Positions 41,705 to 50,691 of a DNA stretch of 52,065 nucleotides are shown here, piece after piece. Every line of letters starts with the position of its first letter. Position 1 is the stretch's first letter. Location: NCBI GenBank assembly GCA_016928955.1, contig JAFGJV010000036.1, positions 1-52,065 on the forward strand. The letters run 5' to 3'. The DNA is from Spirochaetales bacterium (lineage in GTDB: Bacteria; Spirochaetota; Spirochaetia; Treponematales; UBA12059). Below the pieces are notes generated by a model, which searched no databases, was not told the DNA's origin, and saw only the letters and a program-made list of their open reading frames with translations. A program made the position numbers and the translations under genes.

Positions 41705-42505
41705 TCAGGAGTTCAATTCCCTGCTGCGCCTGGCCGCGGCGTCTATGGCGTCCATCACGATGGCCCTGAACGCCTTCCGTTCCAGGCTGTGGATGCCCGC
41801 CATGGTGGTGCCTGCCGGGCTGGCCACAATGTCCTTGAGCTCGCCCGGGTGCTTGCCGGCCTGCAATATGACGGTGGCGGCGCCCAGAACGGTCTGGGCG
41901 GCCAGCTCGTAGGCCATCTGGCGGTCCATGCCGTTGAGCACGGCCCCGTCGGCCATGGACTCGATGAACAGGAAGGCAAACGCCGGACCGGAGCCGGACA
42001 GGGCGGTCACCGTGTCAAAAAGACGCTCCTCCACGATTCTAGCCCTGCCGGCCGATGAGAAGAGGTCCAGAAGGGCCTGGCCCTGGGCCTCCGGCACGCC
42101 CTGGTCCAGGCACACGGCTGTCATGCCGGCGCCCACGCCCAGGGGCAGGTTCGGCATGATGCGCGCCAGGAAGGGGCTGGCCGAAAAGTGCGAGCGCAGG
42201 GCGTCAAGGCTCACGCCCGCGGCCATGGATATGACCAGGGAGCCCTCGCGTATGTGCAGGGCCGCTTCAGACAGCACCTTGGCCACGGCGTGGGGCTTTA
42301 CCGCTATGAAAATCCAGTCCGAGCGCTCAGCAAGTTCTGCAATGGACGACGCTAGCCGCACCGGGTGCCTCAGCGCCAGGTCCTCAGCCCGGGAGGCTGT
42401 GCGGTTCCACACCAGCACCTCGTCGCCCGCAAGCCTGGGGGCCAGGGCCGTCAGGATGATGTCCACGATCTTGCCTGCGCCTATGAATCCTATGACCCTG
42501 CTCAC
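41705..42505 (-). CDS. proC: Pyrroline-5-carboxylate reductase
   Basis: A 266-residue ProC, which reduces pyrroline-5-carboxylate to proline using NAD(P)H. It opens with the dinucleotide-binding turn VIGFIGAGKI and has the family block TALSGSGPAFAFLFIESMADGAV near residue 165, then SPAGTTMAGIHSLE. The GTG start at 42505 follows AGGAGG and overlaps the stop of the MFS-HEAT gene by four bases (GTGA), so it is in the same transcript. Confidence 0.92.
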   Translation of the reverse strand: MSRVIGFIGAGKIVDIILTALAPRLAGDEVLVWNRTASRAEDLALRHPVRLASSIAELAERSDWIFIAVKPHAVAKVLSEAALHIREGSLVISMAAGVSLDALRSHFSASPFLARIMPNLPLGVGAGMTAVCLDQGVPEAQGQALLDLFSSAGRARIVEERLFDTVTALSGSGPAFAFLFIESMADGAVLNGMDRQMAYELAAQTVLGAATVILQAGKHPGELKDIVASPAGTTMAGIHSLERKAFRAIVMDAIDAAARRSRELNS

Positions 42506-44772
42506 AAGGCTCCTCCTTTGTGCCTGGCCGAGCGCCGGCGCTCGCCCCGGGCCCCCTCTATGGCGCACGCGGCCAGGAGCATGCGGAAACCGTCGTGGGC
42601 GGACAGCTCAGGATCCAGGGCCGCTTCCTCAAGCACGGCCGCCGCTCCCGGTTCCAGCCAGGGATGGGCGGCGAGGGCGCGGGCTATGGCCGGCCCGCCC
42701 TGCCCCCGGAGCACGAAATTTTCCGCCGCCAGGTGGAGCTCGTTGGACGCGTCGCGCTCGGCCGGCAGGCTGTCCAGCAGTTCGGCCAGGGCGTCGGCCG
42801 GATCCCTGGCGCGCGACGAGTATATGCGGTAGAAATCGCCCAGGCCGCCGAGCAGGCCGGCCAGGGCCAGCACGATCTCGTCAAAGGCAAAGGGCGGAGG
42901 GTTGCTGCGCTTGAGTGCGGCGACGAGGGACGGCACGGATCCGGGCGCCCGGTATATTTCCAGGGCGGCCGCCGCGCTGATAAGCAGGCGGGGATTGGTC
43001 GTTTCCTCGGCCATGCGCTCGATGGTATCCAGGCTGTCCGGGTCGCCCAGCCTGGCCAGGGCTATGACAGCCGCGCCTTTGAGCATGTAGTCTGCCGAGT
43101 CCAGGGCGGCCCGCAGTTCCGGTACGGCCGGAGCGTAGCCGCGTTTGCCAAGGACGCGGGCCGCCAGGTAGGCGGTGGACCATTCCCGCTCCCGAGCCTC
43201 CATGCGGAGGGCTTCCAGGGCCTTTGGGCTCAGGCGCTGCAGGTTCTCAAGGGCCAGGAGGGCCTCCACGCGCACGTCAAAGCGCGGGCTCGCCAGGTAG
43301 GGAAGGAGCTCCCGCTCGGCCAGGGGCGATCCCCGGGTCCCTATCTCCCTGATGACGCGGGTCTCCTCGTTCGGCGAATGGCTCCTGCCCAGCCGCTCCA
43401 GGAGGCCCACGGACCGAAAGTCGCGCACGCTGAACAGCACGCCCACCGATTCCAGGATGCCGGCCGAGCCGAGCGACTGCAGGGCACCAATGGCAAGGGT
43501 GGCCAGCGTGACGATGACGATCAGGGTTCCGTACAGGACGCGGTAGCTGATGGCCAGGGGAACGCCGGCGCAGGCCATGGCGTCCAGCGCCACGCCGCCC
43601 AGAGTCGAGCCCAGGGCCCCGCCCAGGCCAAAGATCAGGTAGTAGACCACGGCCAGGTCGACCATGTGCTGCGGTTTGACCATGGAGAAGAAGTACACCT
43701 GGGCGGCGTTTTCCTGCCCGGCCAGGCCAAAGCCCGCCAGGAAATTGACGGCCGCCAGGAAGACAAAGAGCCGGCTGCCCTGGTCCAAGGCGGGACTCAG
43801 GGCCACAGGCACCAGGGCAAGCGCCGACACCGCCGAGAAGGCGGCGTACATGGGCTTGGCGCCCAGGCGGTCCATCATCCGTTTGGACAGAAAGCCCATG
43901 CCGACCGATCCCAGGCTGGTGGCCACGGAAAACAGGAGTACCTGGCCGTCGTTCTGTAGGTAGAGGTCGCGGGCGTGGGTCAGGATGAAGGTACGGGCGG
44001 TGCCAGACGCGAAGGATAGCGCGGCCAGGACCCACATGAAGCGCTTGAAGCCTTGGTCGGCCAGGGCTTCCTTCATGGACGCCCCCAACGAGGAGCCCGA
44101 GGGCGGCTGGAAGGCTTCGGGCTCGGGCATGCGCAGGAGCATGACCGACGCGGTCACGCCAGTGACAACGCCCAGGGCCAAAAGCGGCCAGTACGCCATG
44201 CCGCCGTCAACATGGGCCATGATAAAGGCTGTGGCCACTCCCGTGGCTATGGACGTAAGGCTGCTGGATATCTGGACCGTGGACAGGAAGGCTCCCCTGC
44301 GGCCCGAGCCAGCCATGAAGGCCAGCACGGGATTGTTTCCTATGAGCCCCACGCCCTTGCACACGTTGAAGACCGCGCTGCCCGCCATAAGGATGCCAAG
44401 ACCGGCCAACGGTTGGCCCGCCCTGGCCAGGAAGGGCGCGGCCACGGCCGGCAGCATGCCCAGATACCGGCCCATCCACGCCCAGCCGAACACGGATACT
44501 ATCCTGAAGCGGCGTATGGCGTAGCGTCCCAGGGGCATAAGGAAGAACGTTACAAAATTGAGCGACCCCAGCACGCCTATGTAGGTTCCGGACGCGCCCA
44601 TGGACAGGGCCAGAAGGGCCGGTATGCTCCCGGACAGGAGCATGAACGAGAAGGAGTTGAGAACGTTGAAAACGTGGTAGGCGGGGCGGTAGCGGGCCGG
44701 CCGCAGCGCCCGGCCGCCAGTTGCGGTCGCGCTCACCAGAGCAGTATACGGTTTGTGGCCGTTGTGCGCCAT
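42502..44772 (-). CDS. MFS transporter fused to HEAT repeats
   Basis: A 756-residue protein. The first 440 residues contain about 12 membrane helices of major facilitator type, beginning around residue 30 (YHVFNVLNSFSFMLLSGSI). The last 300 residues are soluble and helical, with HEAT repeats (VRVEALLALENLQRLSPKAL; STAYLAARVLGKRGYAPAVP; YMLKGAAVIALARLGDP). The C-terminal part should face the cytoplasm and bind partners or regulate transport. The substrate is unknown. The start is uncertain; ATG at 44772 lacks a good ribosome-binding site. It lies between a MATE exporter and proC. Confidence 0.78.
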   Translation of the reverse strand: MAHNGHKPYTALVSATATGGRALRPARYRPAYHVFNVLNSFSFMLLSGSIPALLALSMGASGTYIGVLGSLNFVTFFLMPLGRYAIRRFRIVSVFGWAWMGRYLGMLPAVAAPFLARAGQPLAGLGILMAGSAVFNVCKGVGLIGNNPVLAFMAGSGRRGAFLSTVQISSSLTSIATGVATAFIMAHVDGGMAYWPLLALGVVTGVTASVMLLRMPEPEAFQPPSGSSLGASMKEALADQGFKRFMWVLAALSFASGTARTFILTHARDLYLQNDGQVLLFSVATSLGSVGMGFLSKRMMDRLGAKPMYAAFSAVSALALVPVALSPALDQGSRLFVFLAAVNFLAGFGLAGQENAAQVYFFSMVKPQHMVDLAVVYYLIFGLGGALGSTLGGVALDAMACAGVPLAISYRVLYGTLIVIVTLATLAIGALQSLGSAGILESVGVLFSVRDFRSVGLLERLGRSHSPNEETRVIREIGTRGSPLAERELLPYLASPRFDVRVEALLALENLQRLSPKALEALRMEAREREWSTAYLAARVLGKRGYAPAVPELRAALDSADYMLKGAAVIALARLGDPDSLDTIERMAEETTNPRLLISAAAALEIYRAPGSVPSLVAALKRSNPPPFAFDEIVLALAGLLGGLGDFYRIYSSRARDPADALAELLDSLPAERDASNELHLAAENFVLRGQGGPAIARALAAHPWLEPGAAAVLEEAALDPELSAHDGFRMLLAACAIEGARGERRRSARHKGGAL

Positions 44773-44847
44773 CCGTCCAGAACGGAGGCCGGGACGGCTA
44801 TCCGCGGCGTGTCGGGTGACCGGCGGGGGCTTGGCCTTCCGCTGGCT

Positions 44848-46209
44848 CTACTCGTCCAGCGCGGCCGCGGGAACGGGTTGCCGTACCACGGCCTTGCGCT
44901 TCCAGCGGCCGGTCAGGTAGTACCAGGTCGAGAAGAGGGCTCCGACCAACCAACCCGCGGGCATGCTCCACCACAGGCCGTCCGTTCCCAGGATGCCGGA
45001 CAGGATGGTCGCCATGGGTATGCGCACAACCCACAGGGCCAGAATCGTGCTGATCATCGGTATGAAGGCGTCGCCCGCCCCGCGCATGACGCCGTTGTTG
45101 ATGAACATGGTGGAGAACAGCACGTAGGTGGCACCCACGATGAAGAGGTAGCGGGCCCCCAGTTCCACCACCTCGGCGTCCTGCGTGAACATGCCCATGA
45201 GCGGCTTGCCGAACAGCATGACCACGGCGCCCACCGCGAGGGATATGCCGGTGCCTATGGCTATGGCTGACAGGTGGCCGTGCTTGACGCGCTCCGTCTT
45301 GCCGGCTCCCATGTTCTGTCCCGTGAAGGCTGACACGGCCTGGCTCAGGTTCATGGCCGGCATGGACGCAAAGCTGTCCAGGCGCGACGCTGCTGAGAAG
45401 GCCGCGATGACGGGGGTGCCAAAGCCGTTGACGATGCGCGTCATGGCCAGCATGCCCAGGGATACCATGGTCTGCTGTATGCCCGTGGGCAGGCCAATGC
45501 GCACGCTCTGCTTGAAGATATCGCGGTCAAAACGGAGGGATTTGAGGTCCAGCCGCACGTATTCGTTCCGGGTGTTGATGTACACAAGGCCCCCGGCGAA
45601 CGACAGGCCCTGGGCAATGACCGTGGCCCACGCGGCCCCGGCCACGCCCCAGCCGAACACGGCCACAAAGAGCAGGTCCAGGCCAACGTTTATGAGACTG
45701 GCGACGATGAGGAGGTACAGCGGCGTTTTAGAGTCGCCCAGGCCGCGCAAAATGGCCGATATGGCGTTGTAGCCGAACAAGGCCAGGAGCCCGGCAAAGA
45801 TGGCCCTGAGATAGGAGGACGCGCCGGGGAACACGTCCGCCGGCACCTTGAGGAGGCGAAGGATGGTATCCGTGGCCAGCACGCCGATCACCGACATGGC
45901 CAGCCCCGTCCAGAACAGAGTGATGTAGCCGGTGTCCACGGCGGCGCGCACCTTGTCCTTGTCCTTGGCCCCAAAGTACTGGGCAATGACCACGGTGCTG
46001 CCCATGGTCAGGCCCATGACCAGGGACACCATGAGAAAGATCACGGGAAAGGCCGTGCCCACGGCCGCCAGGGCCTGGGTGCCGACGAAATTGCCTACAA
46101 TGATGCTGTCAACGGTGTTGTACAGCTGCTGGAACACGTTGCCCGCGAGCATGGGTAAGGCAAAGGAGACAAGGACGGACGCCTCTTTGCCGGTAGTCAG
46201 GTCTTTCAT
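44848..46209 (-). CDS. MATE-family efflux transporter
   Basis: A 453-residue MATE (MatE) exporter with 12 predicted helices. The family features are present: GNVFQQLYNTVDSIIVGNFVG in the first helix pair and a second similar half (GMLAMTRIVNGFG). It would exchange a cation such as Na+ or H+ for a drug or metabolite. It is the first gene of a minus-strand run that continues after 75 bases with the MFS-HEAT gene and then proC. No clear ribosome-binding site precedes the ATG. Confidence 0.92.
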   Translation of the reverse strand: MKDLTTGKEASVLVSFALPMLAGNVFQQLYNTVDSIIVGNFVGTQALAAVGTAFPVIFLMVSLVMGLTMGSTVVIAQYFGAKDKDKVRAAVDTGYITLFWTGLAMSVIGVLATDTILRLLKVPADVFPGASSYLRAIFAGLLALFGYNAISAILRGLGDSKTPLYLLIVASLINVGLDLLFVAVFGWGVAGAAWATVIAQGLSFAGGLVYINTRNEYVRLDLKSLRFDRDIFKQSVRIGLPTGIQQTMVSLGMLAMTRIVNGFGTPVIAAFSAASRLDSFASMPAMNLSQAVSAFTGQNMGAGKTERVKHGHLSAIAIGTGISLAVGAVVMLFGKPLMGMFTQDAEVVELGARYLFIVGATYVLFSTMFINNGVMRGAGDAFIPMISTILALWVVRIPMATILSGILGTDGLWWSMPAGWLVGALFSTWYYLTGRWKRKAVVRQPVPAAALDE

Positions 46210-46388
46210 GGAACCGCCGCTGGAAGGGATGGCCGGTCGGCTGATCTGGTGCGATCGCGACGATGTGCCACGTGCCGGATCCGGTCATACCAATATACCC
46301 GGCCGACACCGGGCTCGGCAAGGCGCCGCGCGCCCGCTTTCGGACACGCGCTTCCCGCGTTTCCGCCTGGAACGTATACTGCTGTGCC

Positions 46389-47090
46389 ATGGACACCAGA
46401 ACGGCTATAGACGGCGAGTTTTTCCGGGACCTGCGGCGCCCGGTGGACTTTTGGATACTCAGGCACGGCGAGAGCCAGGGCAACGCCCAAGGCCGCATCC
46501 AGGGTTTGGCCGACTACGAGTTGTCGGACGTGGGCAGGGCCCAGGCACGGGAAGCGGGGCGCTGGTTCGCTACCCGGGGCGTGGCCGCCGTGCTGTCGTC
46601 CCCGCTCAAACGGGCCGCCGAGACGGCAGCCATCGTCGCCCAAGAAGCCGGCCTGCCCGCCCCCAGGCAGGAACCCATCCTGTCCGAGCTGGACGCCGGG
46701 CCTTTCTCCGGCCTCAACTGGAAGGAAATCAAGGAGCGGCATCCGGCAGACTATGAGCGTTTCGGTTACCTGAGCTGGGACGGCGTGGAGGGGGCCGAGC
46801 ATTCGGACAGCATGCTCCGGCGGGCCAAGGACGCATGGAAAACCCTCAGGGCGGAGGCCATGGCCCGTCCGGGCGGCGTTCTGGCCGTTACCCACGGAGG
46901 CGTGATGCAGTGGCTGGTGCGCTGTACTTTTGGATGGTCGTCCTGGTTGCCCATCCTGCCCACGGGCAACTGCTGCGTGTACCGATTGTCCGTCAAGCCG
47001 AACGGCAACGGGCTTCCGCCGTACATGGAATGGGCTGACCTCAATCGTTCCACCAGCGTGGGCATGCCGGCCGTACCGCCCATGTTCTGA
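46389..47090 (+). CDS. Histidine phosphatase family protein
   Basis: A 233-residue histidine phosphatase (phosphoglycerate-mutase superfamily). The catalytic His is H26 in LRHGESQGNAQGR, and the second motif is VTHGGVMQWL. It is probably a broad-specificity phosphatase (the cobC/GpmB branch), not a glycolytic mutase. A TATACT at 46375-46380 is only 8 bases from the ATG, so it probably is not its -10 box. It is divergent from the MATE gene and convergent with the RluA gene. Confidence 0.88.
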   Translation: MDTRTAIDGEFFRDLRRPVDFWILRHGESQGNAQGRIQGLADYELSDVGRAQAREAGRWFATRGVAAVLSSPLKRAAETAAIVAQEAGLPAPRQEPILSELDAGPFSGLNWKEIKERHPADYERFGYLSWDGVEGAEHSDSMLRRAKDAWKTLRAEAMARPGGVLAVTHGGVMQWLVRCTFGWSSWLPILPTGNCCVYRLSVKPNGNGLPPYMEWADLNRSTSVGMPAVPPMF

Positions 47091-47126
47091 CATGGCCGGC
47101 CGGTGCTGCCTGCGCGGCCGCGTTCC

Positions 47127-47801
47127 TCAGTTGTTCAGCGCGTCCTCAAAGCTGCCCCACAGCGGCTCGTCAGGCGGCGGTTCGGCCGTTACCTCGATAT
47201 GCCGCTTGTCGGGCAGTTCCAGATCCAGTTTCCTGGCGTGGAGCATGATGAGGCCGTTTTGGGTGGAGCGGCGGGCGCCGTATTTGAGGTCGCCGCGCAC
47301 GGGCATGCCCGCGGCCGACAACTGGGCGCGTATCTGGTGCGTCCTGCCGGTCAGGGGCCGGACCTCAAGCAGGAAGTAGCGCTCGCTCCGGCCCACCAGG
47401 CTCCAGGACAGCTCGGACACGCTCGCGTCGGCGTCGCTGTCCGCCGGCAGGGCCTTGGACACGTTCCGGCGCTTGTCATGGATAAGCCGGTGGCGCAGGG
47501 TGCCGGACGTGCCATCCGGCTGGCGTTCTATCACCGCCCAGTAGGTTTTCTTCACCTTGCGCTCGCGGAAAGCCTCTGACAGGGCGGCCAGGCAGTGCCT
47601 GGTCTTGGCAAAAGCCACAGCGCCGCTTGTGCGCCTGTCCAGCCTGTGGGCGGGCTCGACGAATTTCCCCGGCCGGAGCTCGGACACGAATTGCTTGAGC
47701 GACTCGTCCCCGCTCCTGTCCGGCAGGACGGGGACCGCGGCGAGCTTGTTTACGATAACCAGTTCGCCGTCCTCATAGATGACGTCAAAAATGCCGGGCA
47801 T
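47127..47801 (-). CDS. RluA-family pseudouridine synthase
   Basis: A 224-residue pseudouridine synthase of the RluA family. The catalytic aspartate is D55 in HRLDRRTSG, and the RNA-binding block LTGRTHQIRAQLSAAGMPVRGD follows. There is no N-terminal S4 domain. RluA-like enzymes modify rRNA or tRNA; which RNA is the target cannot be told. A long hairpin terminator of the TRAP operon lies between this gene and the permease. Confidence 0.92.
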   Translation of the reverse strand: MPGIFDVIYEDGELVIVNKLAAVPVLPDRSGDESLKQFVSELRPGKFVEPAHRLDRRTSGAVAFAKTRHCLAALSEAFRERKVKKTYWAVIERQPDGTSGTLRHRLIHDKRRNVSKALPADSDADASVSELSWSLVGRSERYFLLEVRPLTGRTHQIRAQLSAAGMPVRGDLKYGARRSTQNGLIMLHARKLDLELPDKRHIEVTAEPPPDEPLWGSFEDALNN

Positions 47802-47834
47802 GGGCGGGATGATAGCACAAAAGGGGGCTGAAGG

Positions 47835-47881
47835 AAAAGAGCGGCGGCGGCCCTTCCCCGGTATGGGGAAGGGCCGCCGCC
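47835..47881 (-). terminator. Terminator of the TRAP operon
   Basis: A perfect 17-base stem: GGCGGCGGCCCTTCCCC (47843-47859) pairs with GGGGAAGGGCCGCCGCC (47865-47881). On the minus strand it is followed by a T-rich TCTTTTCCTT. It ends the TRAP-TAXI transcript. Confidence 0.88.
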
Positions 47882-47908
47882 GAGGTGGCCGAAGGGAAGG
47901 AACTCAGG

Positions 47909-50080
47909 TCAGGCGGCCGCTTTGTCGGCCCGCTTCCTAATGATTTGGACGACGACAGCCGCCGCTATGATGCCGATGCCCACCAGGTCGGTGAAGGCGC
48001 CCGGATCGATCATGAGGATGCCGCCCAGCACGAACATGATGCGTTCCCACCAGTCAAGTTTCCTCATGAAATAGCCCATGACGCCAGCAGACACGCCGAT
48101 GATGCCGGTCAGGGACGTTATGATCATCCACACGGCGGGCAGGAATTCGACGTCGAACATGAGCATGGCGGGATTCATGACGAAGATGTACGGCACCAGG
48201 AAGGCGGCTATGGCCAGCTTGGACGCCTGGAAGCCGGTCTTCATGGGATTGGCCTTGGCTATGCCCGCGCCGGCAAAGGCCGCCAGGGCCACCGGCGGCG
48301 TTACGTCGGCTATGATGCCGAAGTAGAAGGCGAACATGTGGGCGGGCAGGATAATGGCCGCAGCGTCCGGGGCAAGCTCCGGCCTGATCTGGCGGAGTAT
48401 CATGACGATGGCCGGAGCAGCGATTGACGAGGTGATGATGTAGTTGGCCGTGGTCGGTATGCCCATGCCCAAGATGATGCTGGTCACCATGGTAAAGGCC
48501 AGGGTTAGGAGTAGGTTGCCGTTGGCGAGATCCACCAGGACCTTGCCCAGCTTGAGCCCCAGCCCGGTCTTGGTCACCACGCCTATGATGATGCCCGCGC
48601 ACGCCGTGGCCGCGAGCACGCCTATCGCCCCGCGCGCGCCCGATTCCAGGCCTTTGACCAGTTCCTTGGGGGCTATCTTGAGGGGTTTGTTGCGCAGGAC
48701 CATGGCGAACAGCACCGCCCCAAGAACCACAAGGGCGCCCAGGGGCGTCATTTCCGTGAAGTACTTGAGTACGCCGTCCGCGCCGTAGGGACCCACGTTG
48801 AAGATGGGCCGGGCCGCCGCGAAGAACAGCACCATGGCGCCTATGGGCAGGGGAGCCCACCAGCCCATGATGGCCGAGGCTATGGACAGGATGATGGCGT
48901 AGAAGGCGGCCAGCATGGGCGTATACCCTGATACCAGGAGCCACACGATGCCGACCAGGGGGATCATGAGGTAGCCGCGCTTGAAGAAGATTTCCTTCAA
49001 GTTGGGCAGCTCGTCCTTGCGAAGGCCGCGCAGTCCGGTTTTTTTGGCTTCAAAGTGAACGCCGGCCCACACGCCAAAGTAGTAGAGCAGGGCCGGCATG
49101 ACAGCGGCGCCTATGATGCGCACGTAGGGTATGCTGGTCATCTCGGACATCAGGAAGGCCGCCGCGCCCATGATGGGCGGCATCAGCTGGCCGCCGGTGC
49201 TGGCCGTGGCCTCAACCGCGCCGGCGAATTCCGGCCTGTAGCCCAGGCGCTTCATCATGGGTATGGTAAAGCTGCCCGTGCCGACCACGTTGGCCACCGA
49301 CGATCCGGACACCGTACCCATGAGGCCGCTGGACAGGACAGCGACCTTGGCCGGGCCTCCCGCGGCCCGCCCTGCCACCGAATTGGCCAGGTCTATGAAG
49401 TACTGGCCCAGGCCGGTTTTCTCAAGGTACGCGCCGAACAGGATGAACAGGAAGATGAAGGTGCTGGACACGCCCAGGGGTATGCCGAACACGCCCTCCG
49501 TGGTGAAGAACAGGTGCTGGACCAGGTCGTCCACGTCCACGCCCTTATGGGCCAGGGGACCCGGTATATAGGGGCCTGCGAAGGCGTAGACTATGAACAG
49601 CGACGCTATGATGACGATGGGCAGGCCCACGATGCGGCGGGCCGCTTCAAGAACCAGCAGCACGCCCAGGACGCCCACGACCATGTCCAAGGCCGTGGCC
49701 GTGCCGGCCCTGAGCACCAATTCCTGGTAGTTGGCGATGATGTACATGGGCGTGAGCGCGCCCAGCACCGCAAGACCCAGGTCCAGCGGGTGGAGCTTGT
49801 CGCGGGCCCACTTCCTGCTTGTTGGATACAGTAGGTAGATCAGCGTCAGGCCAAAAGCCAGGTGGACGGAACGCTGGAGCATGGCGTCCAGCACGCCGAA
49901 GACCGCCGTGTACACCTGGAAACACGAGAAGACAATGGCTATGGCTGTCACGGCCTTGGCCATGAATCCTGTATACACCCGGTAGTCGGCTTCTTTGTCG
50001 TACTTTCTGAGGATGTCGTCGGCGCTGCCCGTGTCCGGCAGGGCCTCGGGCGCGGCGGGGCCTTCCTTGCGTGCGCTCAT
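47909..50080 (-). CDS. TRAP transporter fused permease (TAXI type)
   Basis: A 723-residue permease that combines the small (4-helix) and large (12-helix) TRAP subunits in one chain, as is usual for TAXI-type TRAP systems. Recognisable blocks include LPIVIIASLFIVYAFAGPY, the GTVSGSSVANVVGTGSFTIPM loop and GMGIPTTANYIITSS. It would import a small carboxylate or amino-acid-like compound using a Na+ gradient and the extracytoplasmic receptor encoded 600 bases upstream. The ATG has GGAAGAGG upstream, at the edge of the palindromic repeat. Confidence 0.94.
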   Translation of the reverse strand: MSARKEGPAAPEALPDTGSADDILRKYDKEADYRVYTGFMAKAVTAIAIVFSCFQVYTAVFGVLDAMLQRSVHLAFGLTLIYLLYPTSRKWARDKLHPLDLGLAVLGALTPMYIIANYQELVLRAGTATALDMVVGVLGVLLVLEAARRIVGLPIVIIASLFIVYAFAGPYIPGPLAHKGVDVDDLVQHLFFTTEGVFGIPLGVSSTFIFLFILFGAYLEKTGLGQYFIDLANSVAGRAAGGPAKVAVLSSGLMGTVSGSSVANVVGTGSFTIPMMKRLGYRPEFAGAVEATASTGGQLMPPIMGAAAFLMSEMTSIPYVRIIGAAVMPALLYYFGVWAGVHFEAKKTGLRGLRKDELPNLKEIFFKRGYLMIPLVGIVWLLVSGYTPMLAAFYAIILSIASAIMGWWAPLPIGAMVLFFAAARPIFNVGPYGADGVLKYFTEMTPLGALVVLGAVLFAMVLRNKPLKIAPKELVKGLESGARGAIGVLAATACAGIIIGVVTKTGLGLKLGKVLVDLANGNLLLTLAFTMVTSIILGMGIPTTANYIITSSIAAPAIVMILRQIRPELAPDAAAIILPAHMFAFYFGIIADVTPPVALAAFAGAGIAKANPMKTGFQASKLAIAAFLVPYIFVMNPAMLMFDVEFLPAVWMIITSLTGIIGVSAGVMGYFMRKLDWWERIMFVLGGILMIDPGAFTDLVGIGIIAAAVVVQIIRKRADKAAA

Positions 50081-50105
50081 CGTGTACCTCTTCCTTTGCT
50101 GAGTG

Positions 50106-50166
50106 TCGGAAAACCCCGGGGCTTTCCAACAGGGAGCACCAAAACTTGTTGGTTCAGGGACTCCCT
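50106..50166 (-). repeat. Composite palindromic repeat inside the TRAP operon
   Basis: Read on the minus strand, an A palindrome (GGGAGTCCCTGAACC with GTTTTGGTGCTCCC) is followed by a B palindrome (TGTTGGAAA with TTTTCCGACA). The order and end sequences agree with the copies at 35.2 and 51.9 kb, but the arms are more diverged. The element overlaps the stop of the DUF1850 gene and ends just before the permease gene. Confidence 0.6.
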
Positions 50167-50609
50167 ACAGTCTGGTTCATTTTATCGTGTGCCGCCAATG
50201 TCGCGGCCGAGAAACTCAAAAGCCCACCAACGGGGGCCCAGCGCGTCAGGAGCCAGGTTCCGTAGCCGGTGCTCAGCCTGTGTCCGGGCACCGGGGATAC
50301 GGCAGCCTGCACGACCCTGAAGCGACGCCCGGGTCTCGTTACAAAGCGCCCGTTCTCCACGGCAAAGCCGTCGTCGTCGCCGGACGGCATGCCCGTCCCG
50401 AATTGGTCAAAGCGAAGCTCGCGGAGGGTCAGGAGGCCGTCCGCGTCCACCGTGAAGTATTCGTCCACGGGGCTCAAATTTATGGAATGGATGTAGCCCA
50501 GCCAGAAGCCGCCCTCAACGCGGAGGGTGGCCAGGGGGCGGCCATCGGCGCCGCCCAACCTCAGCCAGGGACCGGGCAGGCGGTAGAGCAGGGCCGCCGC
50601 CAGGGCCAA
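50154..50609 (-). CDS. DUF1850 protein
   Basis: A protein of about 151 residues of the DUF1850 family, found in TAXI-type TRAP loci (FWLGYIHSINLSPVDEYFTV and RELRFDQFGTGMPSG are characteristic). The only ordinary start is a TTG at 50609, yet the frame remains open and protein-like upstream to about 50690 without ATG, GTG or TTG, reading as a hydrophobic leader (ARLLAGAAWTAVRLGLALAA). The true start may be a rare codon, or there may be a frameshift. The last codons (VGSP) and the stop are contributed by the palindromic repeat. Function is unknown. Confidence 0.7.
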   Translation of the reverse strand: MALAAALLYRLPGPWLRLGGADGRPLATLRVEGGFWLGYIHSINLSPVDEYFTVDADGLLTLRELRFDQFGTGMPSGDDDGFAVENGRFVTRPGRRFRVVQAAVSPVPGHRLSTGYGTWLLTRWAPVGGLLSFSAATLAAHDKMNQTVGSP

Positions 50610-50691
50610 ACCCAGGCGGACGGCCGTCCACGCCGCTCCGGCTAGCAGGCGCGCACCCCGTCTGGGAGGCGCGCCCGTGTCAGGAACCTTG

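Noticed and set aside
46389-47090. Histidine phosphatase as glycolytic phosphoglycerate mutase
   Set aside because: The RHGE motif is shared by many phosphatases, and the context gives no glycolytic link; a broad phosphatase is the safer call.
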